Numbered from the stretch's first letter, positions 1-7,187 are shown. The stretch is 28,014 nucleotides of DNA from Halanaerobiales bacterium (GCA_016278415.1 JADQBV010000053.1:1-28014); one strand, 5' to 3'. Translations and numbers: made by a program. Notes: a model not told the origin generated them from the sequence alone.

Positions 1-31
1 GTTGGATAAATGGTTTTAACCATTCAAACAT
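1..31 (-). CDS. fliF: Start of FliF (MS-ring protein), cut by the window edge
   Basis: Only the first ten codons are inside the window. On the minus strand an ATG at 31-29 opens a frame reading MFEWLKPFIQ, preceded by a GAGAGG ribosome-binding site about seven bases upstream. FliF, the MS-ring protein that anchors the basal body in the cytoplasmic membrane, normally follows fliE in the flgB-flgC-fliE-fliF order, and short amphipathic starts of this kind are common in FliF. The identification rests mainly on position after fliE and on the good ribosome-binding site, because ten residues are too few for a family call. Confidence 0.55.
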   Translation of the reverse strand, partial: MFEWLKPFIQ

Positions 32-132
32 AATAAAACCTCTCTCAGTTCAATTAGTATGACTATTGTCCCAATCGTAAATCCTTAAAATATATTCACT
101 TGAAACATAATAATTGAATCTCTAATTTAAAT

Positions 133-438
133 TTATATTTGTAATCGCATAATTTCTTTATATGCTTCCATTACTTTGTTCTGAATAGCTAAAGTCAAAT
201 TTAGGGCAACTCTGGCATTTTCAGTAGCAATGGTAACCTCATGTATATTATCTATTTTCCCTAAAGCAAAGGCCTCAGTGACTTGATCTGCTTCTTTTAA
301 GGACTGGTTAGTATCAAGTAGATTATTCTTCAACATATCTACAAAGGAGCCGGCCTCATTAGCTACAGATTTTTTGTCGTTATTATTAATCTCATTCCCA
401 ATAGAAAAACTAAAATTACTATTAATTGGATTAACCAT
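133..438 (-). CDS. fliE: Flagellar hook-basal body protein FliE
   Basis: This 101-residue protein matches FliE in length and in its conserved C-terminal half. That half contains a KEADQVTEAFALGKIDNIHEV stretch, an ATENARVALNLTLAIQNKV-type helix and an EAYKEIMRLQI ending. FliE is an exported junction protein linking the MS ring (FliF) to the proximal rod (FlgB). The start ATG follows a GAGGGTG ribosome-binding site. The gene lies 15 bases after flgC and about 100 bases before fliF, so it is part of the flgB-flgC-fliE-fliF early flagellar transcript. Nothing in it looks damaged. Confidence 0.93.
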   Translation of the reverse strand: MVNPINSNFSFSIGNEINNNDKKSVANEAGSFVDMLKNNLLDTNQSLKEADQVTEAFALGKIDNIHEVTIATENARVALNLTLAIQNKVMEAYKEIMRLQI

Positions 439-453
439 TATTTATTCACCCTC

Positions 454-888
454 TTATCCACGGCCAATTTCAAGAGCCTTCATGGCCATACTTTTAAAAG
501 TATTCAGAGCTGTTACATTCGCTTCATACGCCCTTGATGCATCGATCATATCTACCATTTCAGTGGTGATATCAACATTAGGCATTTCAACATAGCCATC
601 CTGATTAGCATCTGGGTGATTTGGATTATGAATCAATTGAAAAGGCTTACTATCCTCTACAATTGCTGAAATCTCTACACCTTTACCCTCCCTAAAATCA
701 ATCTCATCTTTCAGCATTGCGGAAAATGGTTTAGATCCTCTTTCTTTAAATACAGGCATCTTTCTGCGGTAGGGACCACCTTCTTCAGTTCTTGTAGTAT
801 CAACGTTAGCAATATTGTTAGATATAATATCCATTCTTTTTCTCTGGGCAGTCATACCTGATGCGCTGATGTTAAAACTACTAAACAT
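454..888 (-). CDS. flgC: Flagellar basal-body rod protein FlgC
   Basis: The protein is 144 residues, the usual FlgC size. The N-terminus (MFSSFNISASGMTAQRKRMDIISNNIANVDTT) is the standard rod-protein motif with the ISNNIANVDTT signature at about residues 22-32. The C-terminus (MVDMIDASRAYEANVTALNTFKSMAMKALEIG) is the paired coiled-coil segment. FlgC is a proximal rod subunit exported by the flagellar type III system. The gene starts two bases after flgB ends and is followed closely by fliE, so the three are surely co-transcribed. Confidence 0.96.
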   Translation of the reverse strand: MFSSFNISASGMTAQRKRMDIISNNIANVDTTRTEEGGPYRRKMPVFKERGSKPFSAMLKDEIDFREGKGVEISAIVEDSKPFQLIHNPNHPDANQDGYVEMPNVDITTEMVDMIDASRAYEANVTALNTFKSMAMKALEIGRG

Positions 889-890
889 TT

Positions 891-1301
891 TTACCTACCC
901 CCTTTATCAATTACAGAATTTAGAAATTTAAACCGAGCACTTACCTGTTGAATCATGGTATTATAGTATATATTATTCTTAGCCATTTCAGCCATTTCGT
1001 TTTCTATATCCACATTATTACCGTCACTTCTATTACTGGTATTAGACATATGTATTCTCTTGAATGGTTTGTCACTCTTTGCACTCTTTGAAAAGTTTAT
1101 ATGTCCACTATCAGTAGTACTAAGGGATAAACTTGTCCCTTGATTATATTGTTTACTCTCTTTTTCCAGGGTTGAGACAAAATCAACATCCTCCCTTTTA
1201 TAACCAGGGGTATTAACATTTGAAATATTATTAGCCAAAAGTTTTTGCCTGAGGCTAGCTCCATCAAGTCCTTTACTTAAAAAATTAATAAAAGGATTCA
1301 T
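891..1301 (-). CDS. flgB: Flagellar basal-body rod protein FlgB
   Basis: The protein is 136 residues, typical for FlgB. It has the rod signature LLANNISNVNTPGYKREDVDF at about residues 21-41 and a C-terminal helix with the MAEMAKNNIYYNTMIQQVSARFKFLNSVI pattern. FlgB forms the proximal rod together with FlgC and FlgF. It starts at an ATG after GGGAAGGTG. The 114 bases between it and cheY contain no obvious hairpin terminator, so transcription from the cheY promoter may continue into flgB. A TATAAT box in this gap (near 1366-1371) has only a poor -35 partner. Confidence 0.95.
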   Translation of the reverse strand: MNPFINFLSKGLDGASLRQKLLANNISNVNTPGYKREDVDFVSTLEKESKQYNQGTSLSLSTTDSGHINFSKSAKSDKPFKRIHMSNTSNRSDGNNVDIENEMAEMAKNNIYYNTMIQQVSARFKFLNSVIDKGGR

Positions 1302-1415
1302 TTTGTCACCTTCCCATAAAATAATTATATTGGTAAATATTAGTTTTGTAAGTCTAATTATAATATTTCGCCAAAGATAGCAATTTACCTGCTTTTCTTA
1401 CAAATTACTTAAAGG

Positions 1416-1769
1416 CTAAACAAGCTTTTTAATAGCCTCAAGTACCCTGGCCTCTTTAAATGGTTTAACAATAAAATCTTTAGCACCAGCTTCAATTGCT
1501 TCAATTATCATTTTTTGTTGGCCCATAGCACTACAAACTATTATCTTAGCACCAGTGTCAGTCTTTTTTATAGCCCTAATCGCGTCTAAACCATCCATCA
1601 CAGGCATTGTAATATCCATTGTTACAATATCTGGTTTTAAATCTTGATACATCGTAACTGCTTCCTGCCCATTTTGTGCCTCACCTACAACTTCATAAAC
1701 ATCCTTAAGGATATTTTTTAGGTTTAATCTCATAAAAGCAGCATCATCAACAACCATAACTCTTTTCAC
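1416..1769 (-). CDS. cheY: CheY-type response regulator (receiver domain only)
   Basis: This 117-residue protein is a complete, stand-alone receiver domain. The acidic pocket is at D8 and D9, the phospho-acceptor at D52 (in VTMDITMP), the switch Ser at S80 (IVCSAMG) and the conserved Lys at K102 (DFIVKPF). Proteins of this type bind the flagellar switch or act as simple signal receivers. It starts with GTG after a GGAGG ribosome-binding site. Downstream lie flgB-flgC-fliE-fliF, so it appears to head the early flagellar operon. Chemotactic CheY is the natural reading, but a single receiver cannot be assigned to one output from sequence alone. Confidence 0.85.
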   Translation of the reverse strand: MKRVMVVDDAAFMRLNLKNILKDVYEVVGEAQNGQEAVTMYQDLKPDIVTMDITMPVMDGLDAIRAIKKTDTGAKIIVCSAMGQQKMIIEAIEAGAKDFIVKPFKEARVLEAIKKLV

Positions 1770-1810
1770 CTGCGTCTCCTCCTTTTTATCCCTTTTAACC
1801 TTATTAAATA

Positions 1811-1839
1811 TAATTCTCTATGTTCTACATAATTCCTGC
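1811..1839 (-). promoter_or_regulatory. Candidate sigma-H promoter for cheY-flgBC-fliEF
   Basis: On the minus strand GCAGGAATT (1839-1831), an 11-base spacer and AGAGAATTA (1819-1811) fit the Bacillus sigma-H pattern RnAGGAWWW-N11/12-RnnGAATWW at every defined position. It lies about 45-70 bases before the GTG start of cheY. Sigma-H controls early stationary-phase and some motility genes in spore-forming Firmicutes. The match is sequence-based only. Confidence 0.5.
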
Positions 1840-1926
1840 AAAAAAACAAGAATTTTAAGTAATAGAGACAAAATTTTAGCTTAAAAGCATAATTAAGCAG
1901 CTAAATCTACAATTATAGGGAATTAC

Positions 1927-1963
1927 ATGAAAAAAACCTGACTACAATTAACAAAAGCCAGGT
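1927..1963 (-). terminator. Intrinsic terminator after the CpsB-like gene
   Basis: On the minus strand ACCTGGCT (1963-1956) pairs with AGTCAGGT (1943-1936) in an 8-bp stem with one G-T pair. It is followed directly by six or more T residues. It sits 18 bases after the stop of the phosphatase gene and upstream of the cheY promoter, separating the two units. Confidence 0.8.
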
Positions 1964-1981
1964 CTACCTTTGATCCTTTAT

Positions 1982-2773
1982 CTATGCAAATGCTATTTCT
2001 GTTTTCAATTTAAAAATTATACGATTTTTAATTTTTTTCGGTTTCTTTAAAACTAGTTTTTTATTCTCAATTATCATCTGGTTGTTATTAATAAAATAAG
2101 CTGAATTACCATTTATCTTTTCAATAATATCTATGCCTTCTTTTAAAGAAGGTTTTCTTTTACCAATGGAGTGACAATCAGATCCAATCAATTGTACCAG
2201 ATTCTTTTTTACTAAGATTTCAGCAGTTTTCTGAACCCTTTTTCCATATACTCCTAATAGACTTGATGAGTTCACCTGAGCATATGCCCAGTCTTTCTTA
2301 ATTAAATCATGTAAGGAATTAGGATTTTTCATTATTTCCATATTCCTTTCTGGATGAGCAATAATTGGCTTAACACCTAAATGATAAAGGTCATAAAGTA
2401 TATTTATAAGGTGTGTCGGTATTTTGTTTGAAGGTAGTTCAAGCAAAAAATATCTACTGCCATTAATCATCGTTATAAGTCCATCATCTATATCTTTTCC
2501 CAGTCTATCATGATAATAAACTTCAGATCCTGTTAGTAAATCTATATTAATGTTTTCTTCTTTTATAATACTTCTTAAATTAACTACATGTTCTGCTATT
2601 TCATCAGGTCTAAAAAAGTAACCCTTATTGTTATCTCCATTTTTAACATAATGTGGGGTTGCTACCATTTTTCTTACCCCTTGTTCCTCTGCTATCTTCA
2701 GCATAACGATTGCTTCCCCTATACTTTCAGCACCATCATCTATAGTTAGAATATGTGAATGTAAATCTATCAT
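1982..2773 (-). CDS. PHP-domain tyrosine-protein phosphatase, CpsB/YwqE type
   Basis: The 263-residue protein carries the metal-binding motifs of the CpsB/CapC (YwqE) branch of PHP phosphatases. These are DLHSHI at residues 3-8, DDGA at 12-15, ATPHY at 38-42, a SEVYYHD segment, an IIAHPERN motif and GSDCHS near the C-terminus. These enzymes remove phosphate from bacterial tyrosine kinases that control capsule or exopolysaccharide assembly. The ATG start follows GAGGGGTG. No tyrosine kinase or polysaccharide polymerase gene is next to it here, so the substrate is unknown. The gene has its own promoter and a c-di-GMP riboswitch, so its expression probably follows the motile/sessile switch. The last 25 or so residues form a basic, then hydrophobic tail. 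Confidence 0.88.
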   Translation of the reverse strand: MIDLHSHILTIDDGAESIGEAIVMLKIAEEQGVRKMVATPHYVKNGDNNKGYFFRPDEIAEHVVNLRSIIKEENINIDLLTGSEVYYHDRLGKDIDDGLITMINGSRYFLLELPSNKIPTHLINILYDLYHLGVKPIIAHPERNMEIMKNPNSLHDLIKKDWAYAQVNSSSLLGVYGKRVQKTAEILVKKNLVQLIGSDCHSIGKRKPSLKEGIDIIEKINGNSAYFINNNQMIIENKKLVLKKPKKIKNRIIFKLKTEIAFA

Positions 2774-2880
2774 TTAATTCACCCCTCATAAGTTTTCGTA
2801 TTATGAAATAATTATATGGTTCGCAGTATGATAAAGCGGCCGATTATTAAAATATCTGAGCAGCATATTACCGTAGAATG

Positions 2881-2910
2881 AAAAGAACCTATAACAATAG
2901 GCTATAGGCT
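2881..2910 (-). terminator. Riboswitch expression-platform terminator
   Basis: On the minus strand AGCCTATA (2910-2903) pairs with TATAGGTT (2893-2886) around a 9-base loop and is followed by CTTTT. Its 5' arm (CCTATAGCC) can instead pair with GGCTGCTAGG at the 3' edge of the riboswitch aptamer, giving two mutually exclusive structures. It lies about 110 bases before the phosphatase start. Confidence 0.6.
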
Positions 2911-2930
2911 GGGAATAGTTAAATATATAT

Positions 2931-3012
2931 CCTAGCAGCCTGGCAATCATAGACAAGTCTTTAGACCCATAGCTTTGCGCCCCTACTTTTCAATAGGTTT
3001 GCCTTTATAAGA
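2931..3012 (-). ncRNA. Cyclic di-GMP-I (GEMM-I) riboswitch
   Basis: The minus strand shows the class I aptamer signatures in order. GGCAAACC (3003-2996) comes first. Next is P2 as CCTATT-GAAA-AGTAGG with its GNRA loop, then GGGGCGCAAAGC. After that comes the P3 arm beginning ATGGGTCTAAAG and returning through ATGATTGCCAGGCTGC. These conserved blocks are diagnostic for the c-di-GMP-I family. The aptamer begins right after the predicted transcription start and is followed by a terminator hairpin whose 5' arm can pair with the aptamer's 3' edge. Inference: ligand binding frees the terminator, making this an OFF switch for the CpsB-like phosphatase. Confidence 0.9.
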
Positions 3013-3025
3013 CTTTAGTTCCAAT

Positions 3026-3054
3026 ATTATATTATAATTTATGATTCTTTCCAA
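3026..3054 (-). promoter_or_regulatory. Sigma-A promoter for riboswitch and CpsB-like gene
   Basis: On the minus strand TTGGAA (3054-3049), a 17-base spacer and TATAAT (3031-3026) form a strong housekeeping promoter. The expected transcription start near 3019 falls just before the riboswitch aptamer, which supports both calls. Confidence 0.75.
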
Positions 3055-3203
3055 CTATATACAATTATACAATAATACTATCAAATTGCAACATAATCTT
3101 ATTAGAATCAACAAAATAGTACAAAATAACTATAGCCCATTATTGTATTGTTTAATTTGCATTTCTTAACTAGTTTTTATATTATTATATAAGGTAAGTA
3201 ATA

Positions 3204-3428
3204 TTTTGCTATTACTTCATTCATGAAAAAGTCTAAACACCAGTTACTCCTTCAATTAAGAAGCGACAAAATCAAACTCGCTATGTGCTCCGACGCCTTC
3301 GATAGGCTAGTACTGGCCCGACTTTGCGTCTATAATGAGGGGGCAGTGAAACAAGATTTTGTTAATCAGCTTCTTGCAATCAGTCCGTTACTGGAGACTT
3401 TTTAAATTCATTCAGTTAAATAGCAAAA
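3204..3428 (-). repeat. Hairpin-forming repeat, copy B
   Basis: This 225-base intergenic segment folds on itself. The pairs are 3204-3213 with 3419-3428, 3226-3234 with 3395-3403, 3240-3247 with 3387-3394 (one mismatch), 3258-3264 with 3369-3375 and 3267-3273 with 3355-3361. Read on the minus strand, its inner arms match copy A at 23651-23835. They share GCAAGAAG, TTAACAAA and TCTTGTTT in the same order, and GAGTTTGATTT on the other arm. The central loop is longer than in copy A and carries its own GACGC/GCGTC stem. A 60-codon frame across it is a by-product. Together with the riboswitch region it fills the gene-free stretch 2774-3494; 3060-3203 shows nothing else. Confidence 0.75.
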
Positions 3429-3494
3429 CATCTAGGTATATTCCAACTGTTATAGAGATGATTCTTAATAATTAAATCTTAAGGGAGTTTAACT

Positions 3495-5411
3495 ATGATA
3501 AATTTTAAAAATTTAACAAAAAGACAAAAGCTATTTGCTGTAATTTTTATGGGCTTTTTCCTACTAAAATATAATTTTCTATTTATCCAAATTTTTTATG
3601 TACCCTCAATAAGTGGACTGATAATTAAAAATTTAATACTCATACTTATTTTTGTTTACTTTCTGACACCATTATTGAAAACAAAAATAGGACGTATCTT
3701 ATTATTATCTATATCATTTTTGTTCACAGTCTTGTTTATGTCGAATTACTGGTATAACGTTTATTTTGGTAACTATTTAACTATTAGTGATATTATTCAG
3801 GGAGAAGGAACCAATAGTCTTTCTTTAATTCCTGTGCTCTTCAGACAAATTATAAAACCCTATGACTTTATTTTTATTATTGATATCTTATTACTTATTT
3901 TCTTAATCCCTGAAAAGAAAATAAAAAGTATAGGCTATTCTGTTAATAGGATAAGCAAGATAGGAAATAGTATGATTTCAACTACCAGTCGAAATCAAGG
4001 GCATAGAGGTATCCCTATTATAGTTATATTAGTCCTTATATTATCGCAAATTCTTTTTACTAACTATCTATTAGGTAATAAAACCCCAATAAAGCTTTAC
4101 CAGGAAAACACCAGTCAGTTTGTAAATGTATATGGTATATTACCCTTATATCTAATAGAGACATATGAATACCTAGAACCTGATAAGTTTTATACTGTCA
4201 GGTCAAAAGCTATTGATCTGCAAAAGGTAGAACATTTTAATAATCAAGTAACATTAAAGAATGATAAGCCTAATATAATAGTCATTCAACTGGAGTCTTT
4301 TGATGCTAAACTTATAGATTATGAATATCAGGGAAAAGAAATAGCCCCATTTCTTAATAAACTAAAAAGCGAAAGTCTTTATTTTAATAATTTCTTTGCC
4401 CAACATGTAAATGGTAGTTTTGACGCAGATCTCTCTTTACTGACATCTCTTTACCCTGTTAACCGTAATTATGCCTTCAGGGAAAATGATTTCAGCAAGA
4501 CAGCATCTTTACCTAAGGTATTAAAATCAGCGGGATATCAGACTCTAGCTTTTCATGGTAATAATAAAGAATTTTTTAGTAGGAATCGGGCCTTTCCAGA
4601 CTTAGGCTTTGATAAATTCTATAGTCTAGAAGACTTTTCTAAGACGGACTTAATAATGGACGTTAAAGACCACAAGCTGGGAATTAATGACTATGATTTT
4701 TTTAAGCAATCAATTGATTTTCTAGCCAATGCCAAAAAACCGTTTTTTGCCTATTTTATTACACTTACAAGTCATACACCCTTTTATTTTTACCCTGAAG
4801 AAGAAGTTCAAGAAGAATTTGTAAAGATTGAAGACGTACTTGTGCGTGACTACTTTCAGTCTATTAGTTTTTTAGATAAATCCCTGGAAATGTTCTTTAC
4901 AAATCTTAAAGAGAAAGGCATGATGGAAGACACTTTATTTATAATCTATTCAGATCATCAAGCAGATATAGATAGTGAACTCTATTCGTCTTCTAGAGAT
5001 TTTAATCTAAACATAAATGTTAAACCACCAGAAGCCATACCACTGATAATTAAGCACAAAGATATTAATAAAGATATTATAAATACCACTGGTAGTACTA
5101 CGGATATAGCCCCTACTATTTTAGATATTCTGGGAATAGAAGAACTACCCAAAACATTTATGGGTAATTCACTACTGTTAGAAGAAAATGGACCAACACT
5201 CTTCTTACATGAAAATCCCTTGCTACTATACAAAAAACAACTATTTCTAATTCAAAATAAAAAATATCAAGAAATCGGTTATTTAGAAGGCTTTAAAAAT
5301 ATGAATATCCAAATACCTGAAAACAAGAAAAAAAAGATAGAAGAAATTATCGACAAAGTACGTAACACTGTATTTAGAAGAAATGGCAATATTTTAGGAG
5401 GTGAACACTAA
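3495..5411 (+). CDS. LtaS-like membrane sulfatase-fold phosphoglycerol transferase
   Basis: The 638-residue protein has about five N-terminal membrane helices (roughly 12-34, 43-60, 67-85, 122-138 and 173-190). An extracytoplasmic alkaline-phosphatase/sulfatase domain from about residue 258 follows. Visible motifs are NIIVIQLESFD with the metal ligand E267, the nucleophile region NGSFDAD with S308 where LtaS has Thr, and a late SDHQ metal motif. This is the architecture of LtaS-type enzymes, which move glycerol-phosphate or related groups onto membrane lipids or glycans. The gene starts at an ATG after AAGGGAG and is followed immediately by a glycerophosphodiesterase gene, which fits phosphoglycerol metabolism. 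A true lipoteichoic acid synthase, or another phosphotransferase of the same fold, cannot be told apart here. Confidence 0.82.
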   Translation: MINFKNLTKRQKLFAVIFMGFFLLKYNFLFIQIFYVPSISGLIIKNLILILIFVYFLTPLLKTKIGRILLLSISFLFTVLFMSNYWYNVYFGNYLTISDIIQGEGTNSLSLIPVLFRQIIKPYDFIFIIDILLLIFLIPEKKIKSIGYSVNRISKIGNSMISTTSRNQGHRGIPIIVILVLILSQILFTNYLLGNKTPIKLYQENTSQFVNVYGILPLYLIETYEYLEPDKFYTVRSKAIDLQKVEHFNNQVTLKNDKPNIIVIQLESFDAKLIDYEYQGKEIAPFLNKLKSESLYFNNFFAQHVNGSFDADLSLLTSLYPVNRNYAFRENDFSKTASLPKVLKSAGYQTLAFHGNNKEFFSRNRAFPDLGFDKFYSLEDFSKTDLIMDVKDHKLGINDYDFFKQSIDFLANAKKPFFAYFITLTSHTPFYFYPEEEVQEEFVKIEDVLVRDYFQSISFLDKSLEMFFTNLKEKGMMEDTLFIIYSDHQADIDSELYSSSRDFNLNINVKPPEAIPLIIKHKDINKDIINTTGSTTDIAPTILDILGIEELPKTFMGNSLLLEENGPTLFLHENPLLLYKKQLFLIQNKKYQEIGYLEGFKNMNIQIPENKKKKIEEIIDKVRNTVFRRNGNILGGEH

Positions 5412-5461
5412 TCAAGTTATATATCATAGCTGGTATTCTACTAATTTTAATAGCACTATTC

Positions 5462-6448
5462 ATGCTTTTTTACGGGGGATATTATCTTATTCGACCCTCG
5501 CAGAAAGGCAGGGATATCCTGAAGAACTTAAACATCCCTTATCCCTCAGTAATTGCACATAGAGGTGCATCTATAGAAGCACCTGAATCAACTAAGGCAG
5601 CTTTTATACTGGCTAGAGAGCAAGGAGTTGATTACTTAGAAGCAGATATACAAAGGACAAAAGATGGCAAGATTGTAATTTTTCATGACAGGAATTTGAA
5701 ACGTCTTTCAAATGTTGAAGATGTGTTCCCTAACAGAGAAAACTACATCTTTGAAAACTTCACTTACCAGGAACTACTGAAGCTTGACTTTGGAAGCTGG
5801 TTTAATGAGAGATATCCTGAAAGGGCAAAAGCAGAATATAACGGCCTGGATATTATAACCCTTGAGGAATTACTTGATATTGCAGAAGCAGGCGAAAATA
5901 ATCCTGGCTTATTCCTGGAGTTTAAATACCCTGAGCTCTATCCGGGTATTGAAAGACAAACAGCGGAAATTTTAAATGAAAACGGTTGTCTAAAGAATGA
6001 TTCTGTTAAAATTGATAGTGATTTATCAAAGGCTAAAAAAATAAACGATGAAAATTTGTCAGAATCAGTTAACAGCAGTGTAGATAGGACTAAAATAGTT
6101 TTCATGTCTTTTAATATTAATAGTCTTGACATAATTAAGAATATAACAGCAAAAACCCCAGCTGTTTTATTAATTAATGATAATATGATTGGTAGGAGGT
6201 CATGGAGTAACTGGCTTGATCTAGCCAATGAAAGGGTTGATGGCCTGGCACCTAAAGGATTTGTTGCCTGGCCCTGGCATATTGCCGCTGCCCATGATGA
6301 AGGCTTATTTGTAGTTCCTTATGTAATAAATAAAGCATGGCAGGTAAAAATACTGTCACACTTTAAAGCAGATTCCTTTATTACTGATAAGCCAAGTCTG
6401 ATCTTGGACTTTTTAGGAAGATTAAATGGATTAACACCAAATGGCTGA
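5462..6448 (+). CDS. Membrane-anchored glycerophosphodiester phosphodiesterase
   Basis: The GDPD catalytic motifs are clear, counted from the ATG: HRGA at 33-36 followed by PEST, EADIQ at 60-64 and FHD at 74-76. The enzyme hydrolyses glycerophosphodiesters to glycerol-3-phosphate and an alcohol. A hydrophobic N-terminal helix suggests that it is membrane-anchored. A low-complexity polar insert (about residues 180-210) interrupts the barrel. The ATG at 5462 lies inside that helix and has no ribosome-binding site. An AGGAGGTGAA site at the end of the preceding gene points to 5411, where the codon is ATC and the open frame adds 17 residues that complete the membrane helix. The real start is therefore probably 5411. 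It is co-transcribed with the LtaS-like gene. Confidence 0.87.
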   Translation: MLFYGGYYLIRPSQKGRDILKNLNIPYPSVIAHRGASIEAPESTKAAFILAREQGVDYLEADIQRTKDGKIVIFHDRNLKRLSNVEDVFPNRENYIFENFTYQELLKLDFGSWFNERYPERAKAEYNGLDIITLEELLDIAEAGENNPGLFLEFKYPELYPGIERQTAEILNENGCLKNDSVKIDSDLSKAKKINDENLSESVNSSVDRTKIVFMSFNINSLDIIKNITAKTPAVLLINDNMIGRRSWSNWLDLANERVDGLAPKGFVAWPWHIAAAHDEGLFVVPYVINKAWQVKILSHFKADSFITDKPSLILDFLGRLNGLTPNG

Positions 6449-6459
6449 CAACAAACAAG

Positions 6460-7113
6460 CTAATCAAAAAACTGACCATTCCCTCTTAGAATTTTCTGTG
6501 CTGCTTTTTCAAAATAAGAGGGAAGTCCTTTCTTTAAATAATTATACCCAAAATAAGAGGCAATTCCACCACCTACACAATCAGCTATCAAATCCCACAT
6601 AGTATCTACTAATCCTGATTTCTGCATATTAAAACCAAGAAAACTATCCATAGCAAACTCAAAAACTTCCCATATAACGCCAAAACTCACTGCAAAAGTA
6701 AAGGAGAAAATAGCTATAAATAAAGGACTTAACAACAAATCAATATCTTCCCCATGATTCAAGAAGTAAATTAAAATAAAGCCAACGAAGCCCAGTATTA
6801 CACCCGAAAAGGTATGTAACATTGTATCCCACCACCAGAAGCGGAGATAAAAAGCCCTCATTTCCCCAAGATACAATGATGCAAAGACAAAAGCAATTAT
6901 AATCACCTGGATATCTGAAGGCATATATAGGATATGTTTTTTCGATAAGAAATTAGGAATATATGTTACCAAAAGTGCTAATATAGAGTTAAATAAATTT
7001 AACCAATGAAAGTTAATAATATCAGCTACAATTGCAGCTATTAATAATATCCTGAATATCCATACTAATATAATTTTAAATTTAAATTTATGTAAAAACT
7101 TGATATATATCAC
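6460..7113 (-). CDS. DUF2238-like integral membrane protein
   Basis: The 217-residue protein has about five or six membrane helices. A conserved-looking core reads FWWWDTMLHTFSGVILG and then GVIWEVFEFAMDS, followed by DTMWDLIADCVGG. This pattern of Trp, Asp, His and Glu residues within or beside membrane helices resembles the DUF2238 (YjdF-type) membrane family, whose function is not known. The gene is convergent with the phosphodiesterase, with only 11 bases between stops. The upstream flagellar transcript is cut off by a terminator, so it should have its own promoter. The GTG at 7113 lies inside the GAGAGGTG ribosome-binding site. The site is correctly spaced from an ATC codon at 7104, so the start is uncertain. 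Confidence 0.65.
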   Translation of the reverse strand: MIYIKFLHKFKFKIILVWIFRILLIAAIVADIINFHWLNLFNSILALLVTYIPNFLSKKHILYMPSDIQVIIIAFVFASLYLGEMRAFYLRFWWWDTMLHTFSGVILGFVGFILIYFLNHGEDIDLLLSPLFIAIFSFTFAVSFGVIWEVFEFAMDSFLGFNMQKSGLVDTMWDLIADCVGGGIASYFGYNYLKKGLPSYFEKAAQKILRGNGQFFD

Positions 7114-7187
7114 CTCTCAATATTCATAATATCAACAATCATTTAGCTTAAAAATCTTTTTAACATTTCATCAAATATTATAAACTT

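Noticed and set aside
2774..2880. Possible second riboswitch between the terminator and the CpsB-like gene
   Set aside because: The minus strand has a short GC-rich CGGCCG patch, but no ordered set of conserved riboswitch motifs was found.
3223..3405. 60-codon plus-strand frame with a Met start
   Set aside because: It lies wholly inside the hairpin repeat copy B, has no ribosome-binding site and shows no recognisable domain; the palindromic structure explains the open frame.
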